Source: an uncultured Bacteroidota bacterium (GTDB taxonomy: Bacteria; Bacteroidota; Bacteroidia; Chitinophagales; Chitinophagaceae). From it: a DNA stretch of 53,174 nucleotides. The stretch spans positions 1 through 53,174 of the forward strand of contig CAIYAG010000241.1 in assembly GCA_903924075.1 (NCBI GenBank), in the 5' to 3' direction. Under the pieces are notes generated by a model. The model was not told where the DNA came from and made no database searches. It saw only the letters and a list, made by a program, of their open reading frames with translations. A program made the position numbers and the translations under genes. Below, piece after piece: positions 40,331 through 50,340 of the stretch (its first letter is position 1; each line of letters starts with the position of its first letter).

Positions 40331-40433
40331 CTTTTCACTTTTATCTTTTCACTTCTTCTTCCTCCACTCTTCACTCTTATCTCTTCACTTCTTCCTCCAT
40401 TTTTCACTTTTCACTTTTATCTTTTCACTTCTT
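40321..40433 (-). repeat. Purine-rich GTGAAAA 3' element, copy D (three tandem ~36-40-nt units)
   Basis: Units: CCATTCTTCACTTTTCACTTTTATCTTTTCACTTC / CCACTCTTCACTCTTATCTCTTCACTTC / CCATTTTTCACTTTTCACTTTTATCTTTTCACTTC on +; abuts the 3' end of 40435-41730. Confidence 0.85.
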
Positions 40434-40434
40434 T

Positions 40435-41730
40435 CTATTTCAACCCCCAACTTCCTCGAATCTTCGCCTTCACTAATAGATTCGCTTCCTCATCATTTTT
40501 AAATTGCTCTTTCATCGGGTCCCATTCCAAATTTCTTCTTGTTTGGTAAGCTATATTGGCAAGGCAACAAACCGAGCTTGTTCTATGTCCAGTTTCCACA
40601 TCGCAAATTGGTTGAACACCTGTTTTAATTCCATCTAACCAATTCTGATAATGATTTGTACTATTATATAATCTTATTTCATTTGGTTGAATAGTAGCAG
40701 TTGCAATATTTTTAGGATTGCTATCTAAGTATTCCCTTGAAATATCAATGGTTCCTTTTTCACCAATAAAGCGTACGCCTAATCCTCTGCCAAAATCAAC
40801 ATGTTTCATCACAACCCCATTCGCATAAATCATTTCTAATCCTTTCAATTCATTTCCCTTTGGTGGGTTGAATGAAATTGGACCTGAATGATCCATACCC
40901 AATGCCCACTGTGCAATATCAAACATATGCGCACCCCAATCACTAATACCACCACCACCATAGTCTTTATAAGAACGCCAATGCGGATAAATATCCTGTT
41001 CAACTGGTGGAGATAATTCAGAATGATATGGATTGTATACTGCTGGCCCAACCCAACCTTCCCAATCTAAGTTCGGAGGAGTAGACATCGGAGTCAAATT
41101 GTATGCAATACTAGGGTCACCCACATTTACCAAGACCTCTTTGATATTGCCAATATATCCATTGCGAACAAGTTCACAAGCCTGATGGAAATTTTTCCAT
41201 GAACGCTGCATGCTACCTACTTGCAATACCACTTTGTTTTTGTGAACGGCGTTTACCATTGCTCGGCCTTCTTCAATAGAATGCGCCATTGGTTTTTCAA
41301 CATATACATGTTTACCTGCATTAGCTGCCATTACTGTCATGACCGCATGCCAATGATCTGGTGTGGCAATAACAACAGCATCTATATCTTTTCGCTCTAA
41401 CAATTCTCTAAAATCGCTATACCCTTTAAATCCTTTATACTCGCCCTTTTGCGCTGCCTCTGCATGGATCTTCTCCGCAATTTTTTGGAAGGCAGCTAAT
41501 TTTTGAGCATCTACATCTGATCCGGCAACAGCTTGTGTGATGGATCTAAAACTATTGATCAGGCTCTTCGATTGTTTGCCTGTACCAATATATCCCAGAC
41601 TGATGCGATCACTTGGCGCAAGAAATCCTCTACCCATTACAAAACGTGGAATGATGGTAAAGCCGATTGCTGCTTTAAAGCCAGTCTGCACAAATGAACG
41701 GCGACTAACCGAATTGTTCTTAGTAGTCAT
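40435..41730 (-). CDS. Gfo/Idh/MocA-family oxidoreductase with twin-arginine signal
   Basis: 431 aa; 'SRRSFVQTGFKAAIGFTIIP', 'ISLGYIGTGKQSKSL', 'DAVVIATPDHWHAVMTVMAANAGKHVYVEKPMAHSIEEGRAM'. Confidence 0.93.
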   Translation of the reverse strand: MTTKNNSVSRRSFVQTGFKAAIGFTIIPRFVMGRGFLAPSDRISLGYIGTGKQSKSLINSFRSITQAVAGSDVDAQKLAAFQKIAEKIHAEAAQKGEYKGFKGYSDFRELLERKDIDAVVIATPDHWHAVMTVMAANAGKHVYVEKPMAHSIEEGRAMVNAVHKNKVVLQVGSMQRSWKNFHQACELVRNGYIGNIKEVLVNVGDPSIAYNLTPMSTPPNLDWEGWVGPAVYNPYHSELSPPVEQDIYPHWRSYKDYGGGGISDWGAHMFDIAQWALGMDHSGPISFNPPKGNELKGLEMIYANGVVMKHVDFGRGLGVRFIGEKGTIDISREYLDSNPKNIATATIQPNEIRLYNSTNHYQNWLDGIKTGVQPICDVETGHRTSSVCCLANIAYQTRRNLEWDPMKEQFKNDEEANLLVKAKIRGSWGLK

Positions 41731-41766
41731 ATGGCGTTGATTGAATAAGAAATTTACTTCATTCTA

Positions 41767-44247
41767 ATGGCAAAAGAAAATATATTCGATAATCGCTATC
41801 TTCCTAATTCAATCCTACACTGCTTTATGCTAATAGCCAAAAAAGTCATGCTTATTTCCTTTCTTTCTGGCTTTGTATTTCTGACAGGAATAGCACAGAT
41901 AAAAAAATCATTATCCCTAAAAGGTTTAAACGCTACCGTAGAAGTGTTAAGAGATCAATGGGGTGTGAATCATATTTATGCGCAGAACCAGCACGATCTG
42001 TTTTTTGCGCAAGGCTATTGTGCAGCGAAGGATCGGCTTTTTCAATTTGAGGTTTGGCGCAGACAAGCAACTGGAACTGTGGCAGAAATTTTGGGGGCAA
42101 GAGAACTCAAAAGAGATATTGGAACCCGTTTGTTCAAATACAGAGGCGACCTAAAAACAGAGTTTGATCATTACCATCCACAGGGTGAGGCAATTATCAA
42201 CGCATATACTGATGGCGTAAATAGTTATGTTGATGAGGTATTATCGCATCCAGCATTACTACCGATTGAATTTAAATTGTTAAGAATATTGCCAGGCAAA
42301 TGGACGCCAGATGTAGTGATCTCAAGACATCAGGGTTTATTAGGAAATATCACAGAAGAACTAAGCATTGGAAAAGCAGTATCAATAGCTGGTTCAGAAA
42401 AAGTAAAAGAACTGATGTGGTTTCATCCGAAAGATCCTGATCTGCATATCGATTCAGCTATTGATCAAAAACTATTGAACAATAATATTCTGGAGCTCTA
42501 TAATGCTTATAGAAAAGAGATCGTTTTTGAAGTTGGTGATATCAATAAAGCAGAAGAAGATCCTGATGCGGTGATGAATTTATTGAATCAGTCAATTCCA
42601 AACTCCTATCAACCTGCGTTTGAACATGGCATTGAAGGTTCCAATAATTGGATCGTGAGTGGTAATAGAACCGCTAGTGGCCATGCAATGCTAGCAAATG
42701 ATCCACACAGAAAAATAGCTTTGCCCTCATTGCGTTATATGGTACACTTAGTTGCTCCAGGTTGGAATGTGATTGGCGGTGGTGAACCTGAAATTCCAGG
42801 TGTATCTATTGGACATAATGAAGTAGGTGCATGGGGTTTAACCATTTACGAAACAGATGGAGAAGATTTGTATGTGTATGATTTAAATCCGAACAACCTC
42901 TCTCAATATTTTTACAAAGGGCATTGGGAAAAGATGCAAACTATTCAGGAAAAAGTTGCGGTGAAAAACAGTCAGCCGGAACTCGTTAATTTAAGATATA
43001 CCATACACGGACCTGTTACTTACATTGATTCAATTCACCACAAAGCTTATGCTGTTAAATGTGCATGGCTTGAACCAGGTGGTGCACCATATATGGCATC
43101 CTTAAGAATTGATCAGGCAAAGAGCTGGGATAGTTTTAGAGACGCTTGCAGCTATAGTCATATTCCCGGCGAGAATATGATCTGGGCAGATACCGCAGGA
43201 AATATTGGATTGCAAACGGTGGGCATTATTCCTATTCGTAAAAATTTCAGCGGACTAGTTCCAATTCCAGGAGATGGCAGATATGAATGGCAGGGTTATT
43301 TACCCATCAAAGAAAGACCGCATCAATTAAATCCAGATAGAGGTTTTTTAGCAACTGCTAATCAAAATGTAACAGCTGCAGATTATACGCACTGGGATGC
43401 TGTTGGATATACATGGGCCGACCCATTTAGGGGCAACCGGATCAATGAAGTATTATCGAAGGATGATAAAATGACCATTGCAAAAATGCAGGCACTACAA
43501 ACTGATTATTTTTCTTTACCAGCTCGCAGTTTGGTACCAATGCTTTTACCAATTGTATTTGAAAGATCATTAACGCAACAATCGATTGCTGAATTAAAGA
43601 GTTGGAATAATGTGTTAGATAAACAAAGCATTGCAGCATCGATCTATGCGATGTGGGAACGGCAATTAATGAAACAAGCTGCAAAACAATTTATCCCTGA
43701 AAATATTAAAGACTTAGTAAGCATTCAATTAACAAAATTGATAGGTTGGCTAGAAAAACCTGATAGCAAATTTGGAGCCGACCCTATTAAAGGAAGAGAT
43801 CAATTTCTCAAAATAAGTTTCGAAAATGCCATCGAAGAATTAGAAAAGAAGCTTGGATCTGATATATCTCAATGGCAATATGGTCAGGAGAAATTTAAAC
43901 ATATTACTCTTGCCCATCCATTAAATAGCATAGTAAACAAACCATTAAGAGACCAACTAAATCTGGGGCCAATGCCAAGAGGTGGTAATAGTCATACCCC
44001 CGGTTCTACTGGTGGTGCAGATAATCAATTGAGTGGTGCCAGTTTTCGATTTATTGCTGATGCGGGCAATTGGGATGATGCTGTGATGATCAATACCCCA
44101 GGACAATCTGGAGATTACAAAAGTGACTTTTATAAAAACCTTTTCCCTTTCTGGGCAAATGATCAATATTTTCCTGCCTACTATTCTAAGGATAAAATAT
44201 TGAAAACGGTTCGAGAAAAAACGTTACTCAATCCCATCAAAAAATAA
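41767..44247 (+). CDS. Penicillin acylase family protein (N-terminal nucleophile hydrolase)
   Basis: 826 aa; 'VEVLRDQWGVNHIYAQNQHDLFFAQGYCAAKDRLFQFEVWRRQATG', 'EGSNNWIVSGNRTASGHAMLANDPHR' (autoproteolytic G-SNNW site). True start may be a downstream Met before the signal peptide. Confidence 0.93.
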   Translation: MAKENIFDNRYLPNSILHCFMLIAKKVMLISFLSGFVFLTGIAQIKKSLSLKGLNATVEVLRDQWGVNHIYAQNQHDLFFAQGYCAAKDRLFQFEVWRRQATGTVAEILGARELKRDIGTRLFKYRGDLKTEFDHYHPQGEAIINAYTDGVNSYVDEVLSHPALLPIEFKLLRILPGKWTPDVVISRHQGLLGNITEELSIGKAVSIAGSEKVKELMWFHPKDPDLHIDSAIDQKLLNNNILELYNAYRKEIVFEVGDINKAEEDPDAVMNLLNQSIPNSYQPAFEHGIEGSNNWIVSGNRTASGHAMLANDPHRKIALPSLRYMVHLVAPGWNVIGGGEPEIPGVSIGHNEVGAWGLTIYETDGEDLYVYDLNPNNLSQYFYKGHWEKMQTIQEKVAVKNSQPELVNLRYTIHGPVTYIDSIHHKAYAVKCAWLEPGGAPYMASLRIDQAKSWDSFRDACSYSHIPGENMIWADTAGNIGLQTVGIIPIRKNFSGLVPIPGDGRYEWQGYLPIKERPHQLNPDRGFLATANQNVTAADYTHWDAVGYTWADPFRGNRINEVLSKDDKMTIAKMQALQTDYFSLPARSLVPMLLPIVFERSLTQQSIAELKSWNNVLDKQSIAASIYAMWERQLMKQAAKQFIPENIKDLVSIQLTKLIGWLEKPDSKFGADPIKGRDQFLKISFENAIEELEKKLGSDISQWQYGQEKFKHITLAHPLNSIVNKPLRDQLNLGPMPRGGNSHTPGSTGGADNQLSGASFRFIADAGNWDDAVMINTPGQSGDYKSDFYKNLFPFWANDQYFPAYYSKDKILKTVREKTLLNPIKK

Positions 44248-44284
44248 ACGAAATTTGAAGCAGATTCAACTTCAAATTTTTTTT

Positions 44285-46024
44285 ATGCGATTATTGACTT
44301 GTCTACTAATTGCATTGCTATTACATACTGCTAGCATTGCGCAAACAAAAACTTATTGTAACCCCATCAATATCGATTATGGCTATTGTCCCATCCCAAA
44401 TTTTGTGGAGCAGGGAAAGCATCGGGCAACAGCAGATCCTGTAATAACAGTATTCAAGGGAAATTATTATTTGTTCTCTACGAATCAGTGGGGCTATTGG
44501 TGGAGCCCCGATATGGTGAAATGGAATTTTATTCCACGAAAATTTTTGAAGCCATGGAATAAAGTATATGATGAATTATGTGCTCCTGCTACACTAGTAT
44601 TAGGTGATACACTATTAGTGATTGGTTCAACTTATGAAAAGAATTTTCCTTTATGGATGAGTACCAATCCTCAGAAAGACGAATGGAAAGAGGCCGTTGA
44701 TTCATTTCAGGTAGGTGCATGGGACCCCGGGTTTTTTCTGGATGATGATAATCGATTGTATATCTATTTTGGGTCGAGTAATTTATATCCTACATACGGA
44801 CAAGAAATTGATCGTCACACACTCCAACCGATTGGTGAAAGAAAAGAACTATTAAAATTGAATGATAAAATTCACGGATGGGAAAGATTTGGAGAGTATC
44901 ATGATAATACTTTCCTGAATCCATTTATTGAGGGTTCTTGGATGAACAAATACAATGGAAAATATTATTTACAATATGGCGCACCCGGTACAGAATTCAG
45001 TGGCTATGGTGATGGTGTATATACTGCAGATCATCCGCTCGGACCATTTACTTATCAATCTCACAATCCGTTTTCTTATAAACCCGGAGGCTTCGCCAAT
45101 GGTGCGGGGCATGGTGCAACCTATCAGGATCTATTCAAACAATGGTGGCATGTTTCTACGATCGTAGTATCAACAAAAAATAATTTTGAACGCAGAATTG
45201 GTATCTGGCCAGCACAGATTGATAAAGATGGGGTTCTTTCTACTAATACCGCTTATGGCGATTACCCACATTATATTCCAAATGCGAAGGCAGATCATAG
45301 TGCAAGTCAGTTTACAGGATGGATGCTCTTAAATTATAATAAACCGATTCGAGTTTCATCAACACTAGGTGGTTTCCATGCGAATCTTGCCAATGATGAA
45401 AATATAAAAACCTACTGGTGTGCGGCAACTGGGAATAAGGGAGAATGGATCGAATCTGATCTAGGTGCCATCAGCACAGTACATGCGATTCAAATTAATT
45501 ATGCGGATCAGGATGCAGAAACGATGGGCAAGGTTGCAGGGTTATACCATCAATATAAATTGTATGGTTCGAATGATGGAAAAAATTGGACCGTCTTAGT
45601 TGATAAAAGCAAGAATCAAACGGATGTGCCTCATGAGTATCTCAGTTTCGATAAGCCGATTGAAACAAGGTTTATCAAACTCGAAAATATACATATGCCA
45701 TCAGGCAAATTTGCAATTAGCGGGATCCGTGTTTTTGGAAAAGTAAAAGGATCGGTTCCAGATGCGGTGCAGCATTTTGTAGTTTTAAGAGGAGATACTG
45801 AGAGAAGGAATTCTTGGTTAAAATGGCAGGTGAATGATAAGGCAACTGGCTATATGATTTATACAGGAACGGCGCCAGATAAATTATATACGAGCATGAT
45901 GGTATTGGGTGCCAATGAATATTATTTCTCTTCGATGGAAAAAGACCAACCCTACTATTTTCAAATAGAACCCTTCAACGAAACTGGCATTGGAAAAAGA
46001 ACTGCTGTCATCAAAGTTGATTAA
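44285..46024 (+). CDS. Glycoside hydrolase family 43-like protein with F5/8 type C (discoidin) domain
   Basis: 'ATADPVITVFKGNYYLFSTNQWGYWWSPDMVKWNFI' five-blade propeller start; C-terminal 'WIESDLGAISTVHAIQINYADQDAE...YKLYGSNDGKNWTVL...RFIKLENIHMPSGKFAISGIRVFG'. Confidence 0.85.
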   Translation: MRLLTCLLIALLLHTASIAQTKTYCNPINIDYGYCPIPNFVEQGKHRATADPVITVFKGNYYLFSTNQWGYWWSPDMVKWNFIPRKFLKPWNKVYDELCAPATLVLGDTLLVIGSTYEKNFPLWMSTNPQKDEWKEAVDSFQVGAWDPGFFLDDDNRLYIYFGSSNLYPTYGQEIDRHTLQPIGERKELLKLNDKIHGWERFGEYHDNTFLNPFIEGSWMNKYNGKYYLQYGAPGTEFSGYGDGVYTADHPLGPFTYQSHNPFSYKPGGFANGAGHGATYQDLFKQWWHVSTIVVSTKNNFERRIGIWPAQIDKDGVLSTNTAYGDYPHYIPNAKADHSASQFTGWMLLNYNKPIRVSSTLGGFHANLANDENIKTYWCAATGNKGEWIESDLGAISTVHAIQINYADQDAETMGKVAGLYHQYKLYGSNDGKNWTVLVDKSKNQTDVPHEYLSFDKPIETRFIKLENIHMPSGKFAISGIRVFGKVKGSVPDAVQHFVVLRGDTERRNSWLKWQVNDKATGYMIYTGTAPDKLYTSMMVLGANEYYFSSMEKDQPYYFQIEPFNETGIGKRTAVIKVD

Positions 46025-46032
46025 GCCATCCT

Positions 46033-46680
46033 TTAAATTTGATTTTCAATAATAAATTTCATCAAAGCACCAGGAGAATTCAGTTTTAGTTTTTGCATGA
46101 TATTTTTTCGATGCGTCTCAACTGTGTAAACACTTAGATGGAGGTTTTGAGCAATCTCCTGATTCGTCATTTCGTTTTTAATGAGCTGAATAATTTCCCT
46201 TTCTCTTTTAGTGAGATTGAACTGCGCTAAAAATTTATCGTTCACTAAAAATTCGCCAGGTGCAGGCTCTTCATGATGTGGCGTTGCAAAAACCGAACCC
46301 GAATTAACCATTTTAATGGTTTGGATCAATTCGTCTTGTTGACTACTTTTCAAAAGATACCCATTAGCTCCTTTTAGTTTAGCTTCTTTAATAATGGCAT
46401 CATCAAAATAACCTGATAGCATTACAATTTTAACCGATGGATAAGACTGTTTGATGTACTTGATTGTTTCAAGTCCATTCATCTTCGGCATATTAATATC
46501 TAATAATATTAAATCAGGATTAGTGGTAGGAAGCATTTCTAATACTTCTCTGCCATTATTGGCAATACCACAAAGTTCAAAATCAGGTTCTCTACGAAGC
46601 ATCATAGACAAACCCTCAATGAATAATGGATGGTCATCGGCCAGCATTATTCTAATTTTTACGTTTTCGGAGATTGGCAT
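46033..46680 (-). CDS. NarL/LuxR-family response regulator
   Basis: 215 aa; 'IRIMLADDHPLFIEGLSMML', 'DLILLDINMPKMNGLETIKYI', C-terminal 'LTKREREIIQLIKNEMTNQEIAQNLHLSVYTVETHRKNIMQKL'. Confidence 0.94.
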   Translation of the reverse strand: MPISENVKIRIMLADDHPLFIEGLSMMLRREPDFELCGIANNGREVLEMLPTTNPDLILLDINMPKMNGLETIKYIKQSYPSVKIVMLSGYFDDAIIKEAKLKGANGYLLKSSQQDELIQTIKMVNSGSVFATPHHEEPAPGEFLVNDKFLAQFNLTKREREIIQLIKNEMTNQEIAQNLHLSVYTVETHRKNIMQKLKLNSPGALMKFIIENQI

Positions 46681-47084
46681 TGTTTAACTGTGTTTCAGTT
46701 ACTCTTTAAATGTACAAACTACTTTGTATATAAAGATACGCACTTGGCAAGAGATTCAGTTTATTAAAAAAATATATGCGTAAAAGGGCTTTTTTACCCC
46801 AAATAAAAAGCTAAAAAGGGTTAAAAACCAGAAAAATACAAGGTTGTTAGTATTTCCACAGCGGATGCAGGATTTTAGTTTTGTTCTATCCTTTTGATCC
46901 GGCTATTGAAACTAACTCAAAGCAAAATTTTTAAAAATCGGCGGCTGTGATGTGGTATTACAACTACATTTTAAAGCTGCCTAGCCTTACAAAGCAGGCG
47001 GTTTTTAGTAAAGAAATTTGTGAAGATTTAGTAGCAAAATCAATAAAAAGCAGGCTTTTAAAAAACCCGCTAACACCCCTTAAC

Positions 47085-49583
47085 ATGAAAAAAAATCTAC
47101 TTAGACTCTTTATCCTGACTCTTTTAACTTTTGGGATATCAGCAGTAAACGCTCAGTTTCAATATGTTACATCGTATGACGGCGATGGTAGACCAACAAA
47201 ATTGGTCAGTCCTTCCGACGTGATCTCACCAAAAACTTTGGCAAATATTTTAGCCACTTTACCTGAATACAGGTCTATTCCGGTTTATAATCCACGACTT
47301 TTAGCTGATGGCCGTCCTGAAAATATCAGTTTATCTGCTGCTTCAGACGTTTGGGTGAGTTTTGTGTATGAAGGCGCTAATTTTAAAAATGCGATTGGGT
47401 ATTATACTTATCCTACCAATGCCCCTTTAAATGTAGCTCCAGCTTCAAGCGATATTCATATCTTTTTTGAAAACGCCAATATGGGCGGTTATGGCGGTGC
47501 CATGTCTGCAGGTGATAAGGTATATCTTGGAAAATTTCCTGCAAATACTACCATTGCGTTTGTATTAATTGCTGATGCATTTGATTATTCAAAAGCAATT
47601 GTTACTGAAGGCAAATACAAAATATTTTCAGATTCTCGTTTTAATCCTGAAACTGATGTTACAAAAAGAAAACATACAGTTACTTTATACGATACAGTTA
47701 CTTCGAAATTTTTAATTGGTTTTGAAGATACCCGTAGAGATCAAGGAAGCGATGAGGATTTTAATGATGTTGTTTTCTTTTCAACTGTAAATCCAGTTGA
47801 AAATGTAGAACATAGAGATAGTATCCCATGCTTAACACCAGATGGAAGTATTTCTTTTTCTGGAAATAGCGGTGGTTTAGAAAGTAAAAGTTTGGGTGAT
47901 GCAGTTTCTAGAAGAGTATTTAATAATGCGATCCATAGTACACAAGGTCCGATTGATTATAACAAATTAGCTAAGGTTCAGAACACTACCATTCGCAATG
48001 GCGCAATGGGTGTAAATGGCAATACAGCATTGAGCCTGGCTGATATCATGCCTTCAAAAATTTTAGATAGTGGTTATACTGCATATGTAAGTACTGCTGC
48101 AGATATCACTAGTATTACGAATGCAGTTGAAGTACGTTCGGTTGACTTTATCATCAACAACGAATGTAGGGCTGTAGCATTTGCTACCAAAACCCTGAAT
48201 CAAATGTATGATCATACTAAACCAATTTGCGACCGTTTAAAAGGTGCAGAATTATTAGGAATGGACAACTTCAGCTTGAACGGTTTGAATTTTGTTCGAT
48301 ATACATTATTGCAGCCAACAGGAAATATCGAATATTCTATTAGTTTTTCAGTAGGCAAAAAAGCAGGACGCAATAGTTTTAGTTTTCAATCAAATTGGTT
48401 GAACAAAGATTATATAGCAGAAGACACTTTATATAACTATCAGGTGTGGGCTGCAACGCCATATTATTCTATTGACATGACCCTTGATATCTTGAACAAG
48501 TTGAACAACATTATGCCAGTTCAAGCTTTGAACCAAGGAACTGCATTACCTAAAACATATATTGTTTCTGGTAAAAGAGAAGGAACGAACCTGAACTTTA
48601 ATATTAATAATACCACAACTGCAGCGAGTGGATATTTTCTGATCGAAGAAAAACAATCAGAAAAGTCAACTACTACAACTACCAAAACAGTACCAGTTTC
48701 TGTTTCAGCAAATGGCAAGACCAGTGCAACTGTTCCTGTAAGTGATTCTTATGAGGCAACCATTAGTTTGTACTTGAATAATAAATTACAAGATGTGGTG
48801 TTCATGGCTGATGGAAGTTGGAATATCGATTATAATAAGAATACAACTGTTATCAAATCATATAATGTAACCAACGATACCACTGTCAATGCCGTTTCAA
48901 AAGATGAGTTACCAGTATTTCGTAATGTAGCAGTTGAAGCTACCACCAGTGACTTTGTTACAGTTTACAAATTATTAAAAGGTGGTGGAGCAGAGCAAGA
49001 TCTAACAGCCTATAAAACATTGAAGTTTACTGCTAACGCTACTGGTGCAAATATGCGTATTACATTGATAAAAGCCGGTGTTACCAACTGGTCTGACCAA
49101 TACAGTTATTATTTACCAGTTTCATCTACATCAAAAGAATATACAATTAACCTGAGCGATTTTAAATCAGATACGAATAAGAATCCTTTTGTGGCAAATG
49201 ATATTACTGCTGTCTTCTTTGCTCTTGAAACAGGTAAAAACACTTCAACTGCGATTTCTGCTTCAATCAGTAAAACATCTTTCAGTAAATCATTAACCAC
49301 TAGTTCAAATACTATTGAAACTAAAGATGTGCAATTATATCCTAATCCATCAAAAGGAAGATTTGTTGCCAGCTTTAAAGCAGATAATGCAGGTAGCGTT
49401 ACCTTAAAAGTAACAGATGCTAATAGCGGAAGGTTAATGTTCAGCAAAGCAGTGAGCACTGTAAAAGGCGATAACAACGTACCAGTAGAATTAACTCAAT
49501 CAATCAACACTAACATATACATCCTCTCAATAGATGCAGAGGGTACAAAGTATTTACCTAAGAAACTAATAGTACAACAATAG
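47085..49583 (+). CDS. DUF4114 domain-containing protein with T9SS type A C-terminal sorting domain
   Basis: Start at MKKNLLRLFILTLLTFGISAVNAQ; 'LIGFEDTRRDQGSDEDFNDVVFF' (DUF4114); C-terminal 'VQLYPNPSKGRFVASF...YILSIDAEGTKYLPKKLIVQQ'. Confidence 0.88.
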   Translation: MKKNLLRLFILTLLTFGISAVNAQFQYVTSYDGDGRPTKLVSPSDVISPKTLANILATLPEYRSIPVYNPRLLADGRPENISLSAASDVWVSFVYEGANFKNAIGYYTYPTNAPLNVAPASSDIHIFFENANMGGYGGAMSAGDKVYLGKFPANTTIAFVLIADAFDYSKAIVTEGKYKIFSDSRFNPETDVTKRKHTVTLYDTVTSKFLIGFEDTRRDQGSDEDFNDVVFFSTVNPVENVEHRDSIPCLTPDGSISFSGNSGGLESKSLGDAVSRRVFNNAIHSTQGPIDYNKLAKVQNTTIRNGAMGVNGNTALSLADIMPSKILDSGYTAYVSTAADITSITNAVEVRSVDFIINNECRAVAFATKTLNQMYDHTKPICDRLKGAELLGMDNFSLNGLNFVRYTLLQPTGNIEYSISFSVGKKAGRNSFSFQSNWLNKDYIAEDTLYNYQVWAATPYYSIDMTLDILNKLNNIMPVQALNQGTALPKTYIVSGKREGTNLNFNINNTTTAASGYFLIEEKQSEKSTTTTTKTVPVSVSANGKTSATVPVSDSYEATISLYLNNKLQDVVFMADGSWNIDYNKNTTVIKSYNVTNDTTVNAVSKDELPVFRNVAVEATTSDFVTVYKLLKGGGAEQDLTAYKTLKFTANATGANMRITLIKAGVTNWSDQYSYYLPVSSTSKEYTINLSDFKSDTNKNPFVANDITAVFFALETGKNTSTAISASISKTSFSKSLTTSSNTIETKDVQLYPNPSKGRFVASFKADNAGSVTLKVTDANSGRLMFSKAVSTVKGDNNVPVELTQSINTNIYILSIDAEGTKYLPKKLIVQQ

Positions 49584-49616
49584 TCAAGATTTTTTTTATT
49601 TATGTTGGTGAAGGGT

Positions 49617-49644
49617 AGGCAGGAAGGGATTCCTGCCTTTTTTT
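49617..49644 (+). terminator. Intrinsic terminator after the DUF4114/T9SS gene
   Basis: AGGCAGGAA-ggga-TTCCTGCCT then T7. Confidence 0.9.
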
Positions 49645-49733
49645 GTCCCTACCTTAACGGAGCATGTAAGTTTATTTGTTGCATTGAAGTAATGCTTATT
49701 TTTAAGAATTGTGAGGATGCAAAACATAAATAA

Positions 49734-50312
49734 ATGTCGAAAGATTCGTTTAAAATAACAGTACATATGGTAGCAAGTCTTGACGGCATTATTGCCAAAA
49801 AAGACAATAGTGTTTCCTGGTTTGAAACAACAGACAATTATGACAAAGGTGTATCGGGAGAGGATCCTGAAGCATTTTTAAAAACAATTGACTGTTATAT
49901 CATGGGAGCTCGTACCTATGAACATGCATTAGAACTATCAAAAACATACGGATGGGCATATGGAGAAACACCAACAATTGTTGTTACAAACAAAAAATTT
50001 CCAAATAACAAGTCAAATATTGAGTTTTACGCTGGAGATTTAAACCAACTTGTAACTGATCAGCTCAAACCAAAATATCAACATGTTTGGTTAGCAGGAG
50101 GTGCATCACTTGCCAAAGATTTCATTCGTTTAAAATTGGCAGATGAAATAAGGATATCCATTTTACCAATTATTTTGGGTGAAGGAACTGTTTTTTTAGA
50201 TCAGATTGGAGAAGAACAAAAATTACATTTAAAAGACGTTACTGCTTACAAAAACGGTATGGTTGAACTTTGTTATGAAATTATAAAAGACTTAGGAAAT
50301 TCCAGCAAGTAG
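49734..50312 (+). CDS. Dihydrofolate reductase family protein (RibD C-terminal-like)
   Basis: 192 aa; 'ITVHMVASLDGIIAKKDNSVSWFE', 'CYIMGARTYEHAL', 'VWLAGGASLAKDFIRLKLADEIRISILPIILGEGTVFLD'. Confidence 0.9.
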   Translation: MSKDSFKITVHMVASLDGIIAKKDNSVSWFETTDNYDKGVSGEDPEAFLKTIDCYIMGARTYEHALELSKTYGWAYGETPTIVVTNKKFPNNKSNIEFYAGDLNQLVTDQLKPKYQHVWLAGGASLAKDFIRLKLADEIRISILPIILGEGTVFLDQIGEEQKLHLKDVTAYKNGMVELCYEIIKDLGNSSK

Positions 50313-50340
50313 AACTAGTCTGTTTCAAAACAGTTCTTTT

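Noticed and set aside
40321-40433. Possible CRISPR-like array (three tandem units)
   Set aside because: Units are contiguous and degenerate with no unique spacers; no cas genes in the window.
40267-40549. Three overlapping + strand ORFs rich in SLFTFHFYLFTSS
   Set aside because: Same repeat-derived artefact; they run into the 3' end of the Gfo/Idh gene.
46688-47084. Long upstream region of the DUF4114/T9SS gene with two direct GCAGGC repeats, considered as a riboswitch
   Set aside because: AT-rich, only imperfect short stems, no match to a riboswitch architecture I recognise; long UTR alone is not evidence.
49109-49477. 122-aa minus-strand ORF within the DUF4114/T9SS gene
   Set aside because: Antisense shadow ORF over a clear T9SS C-terminal domain.
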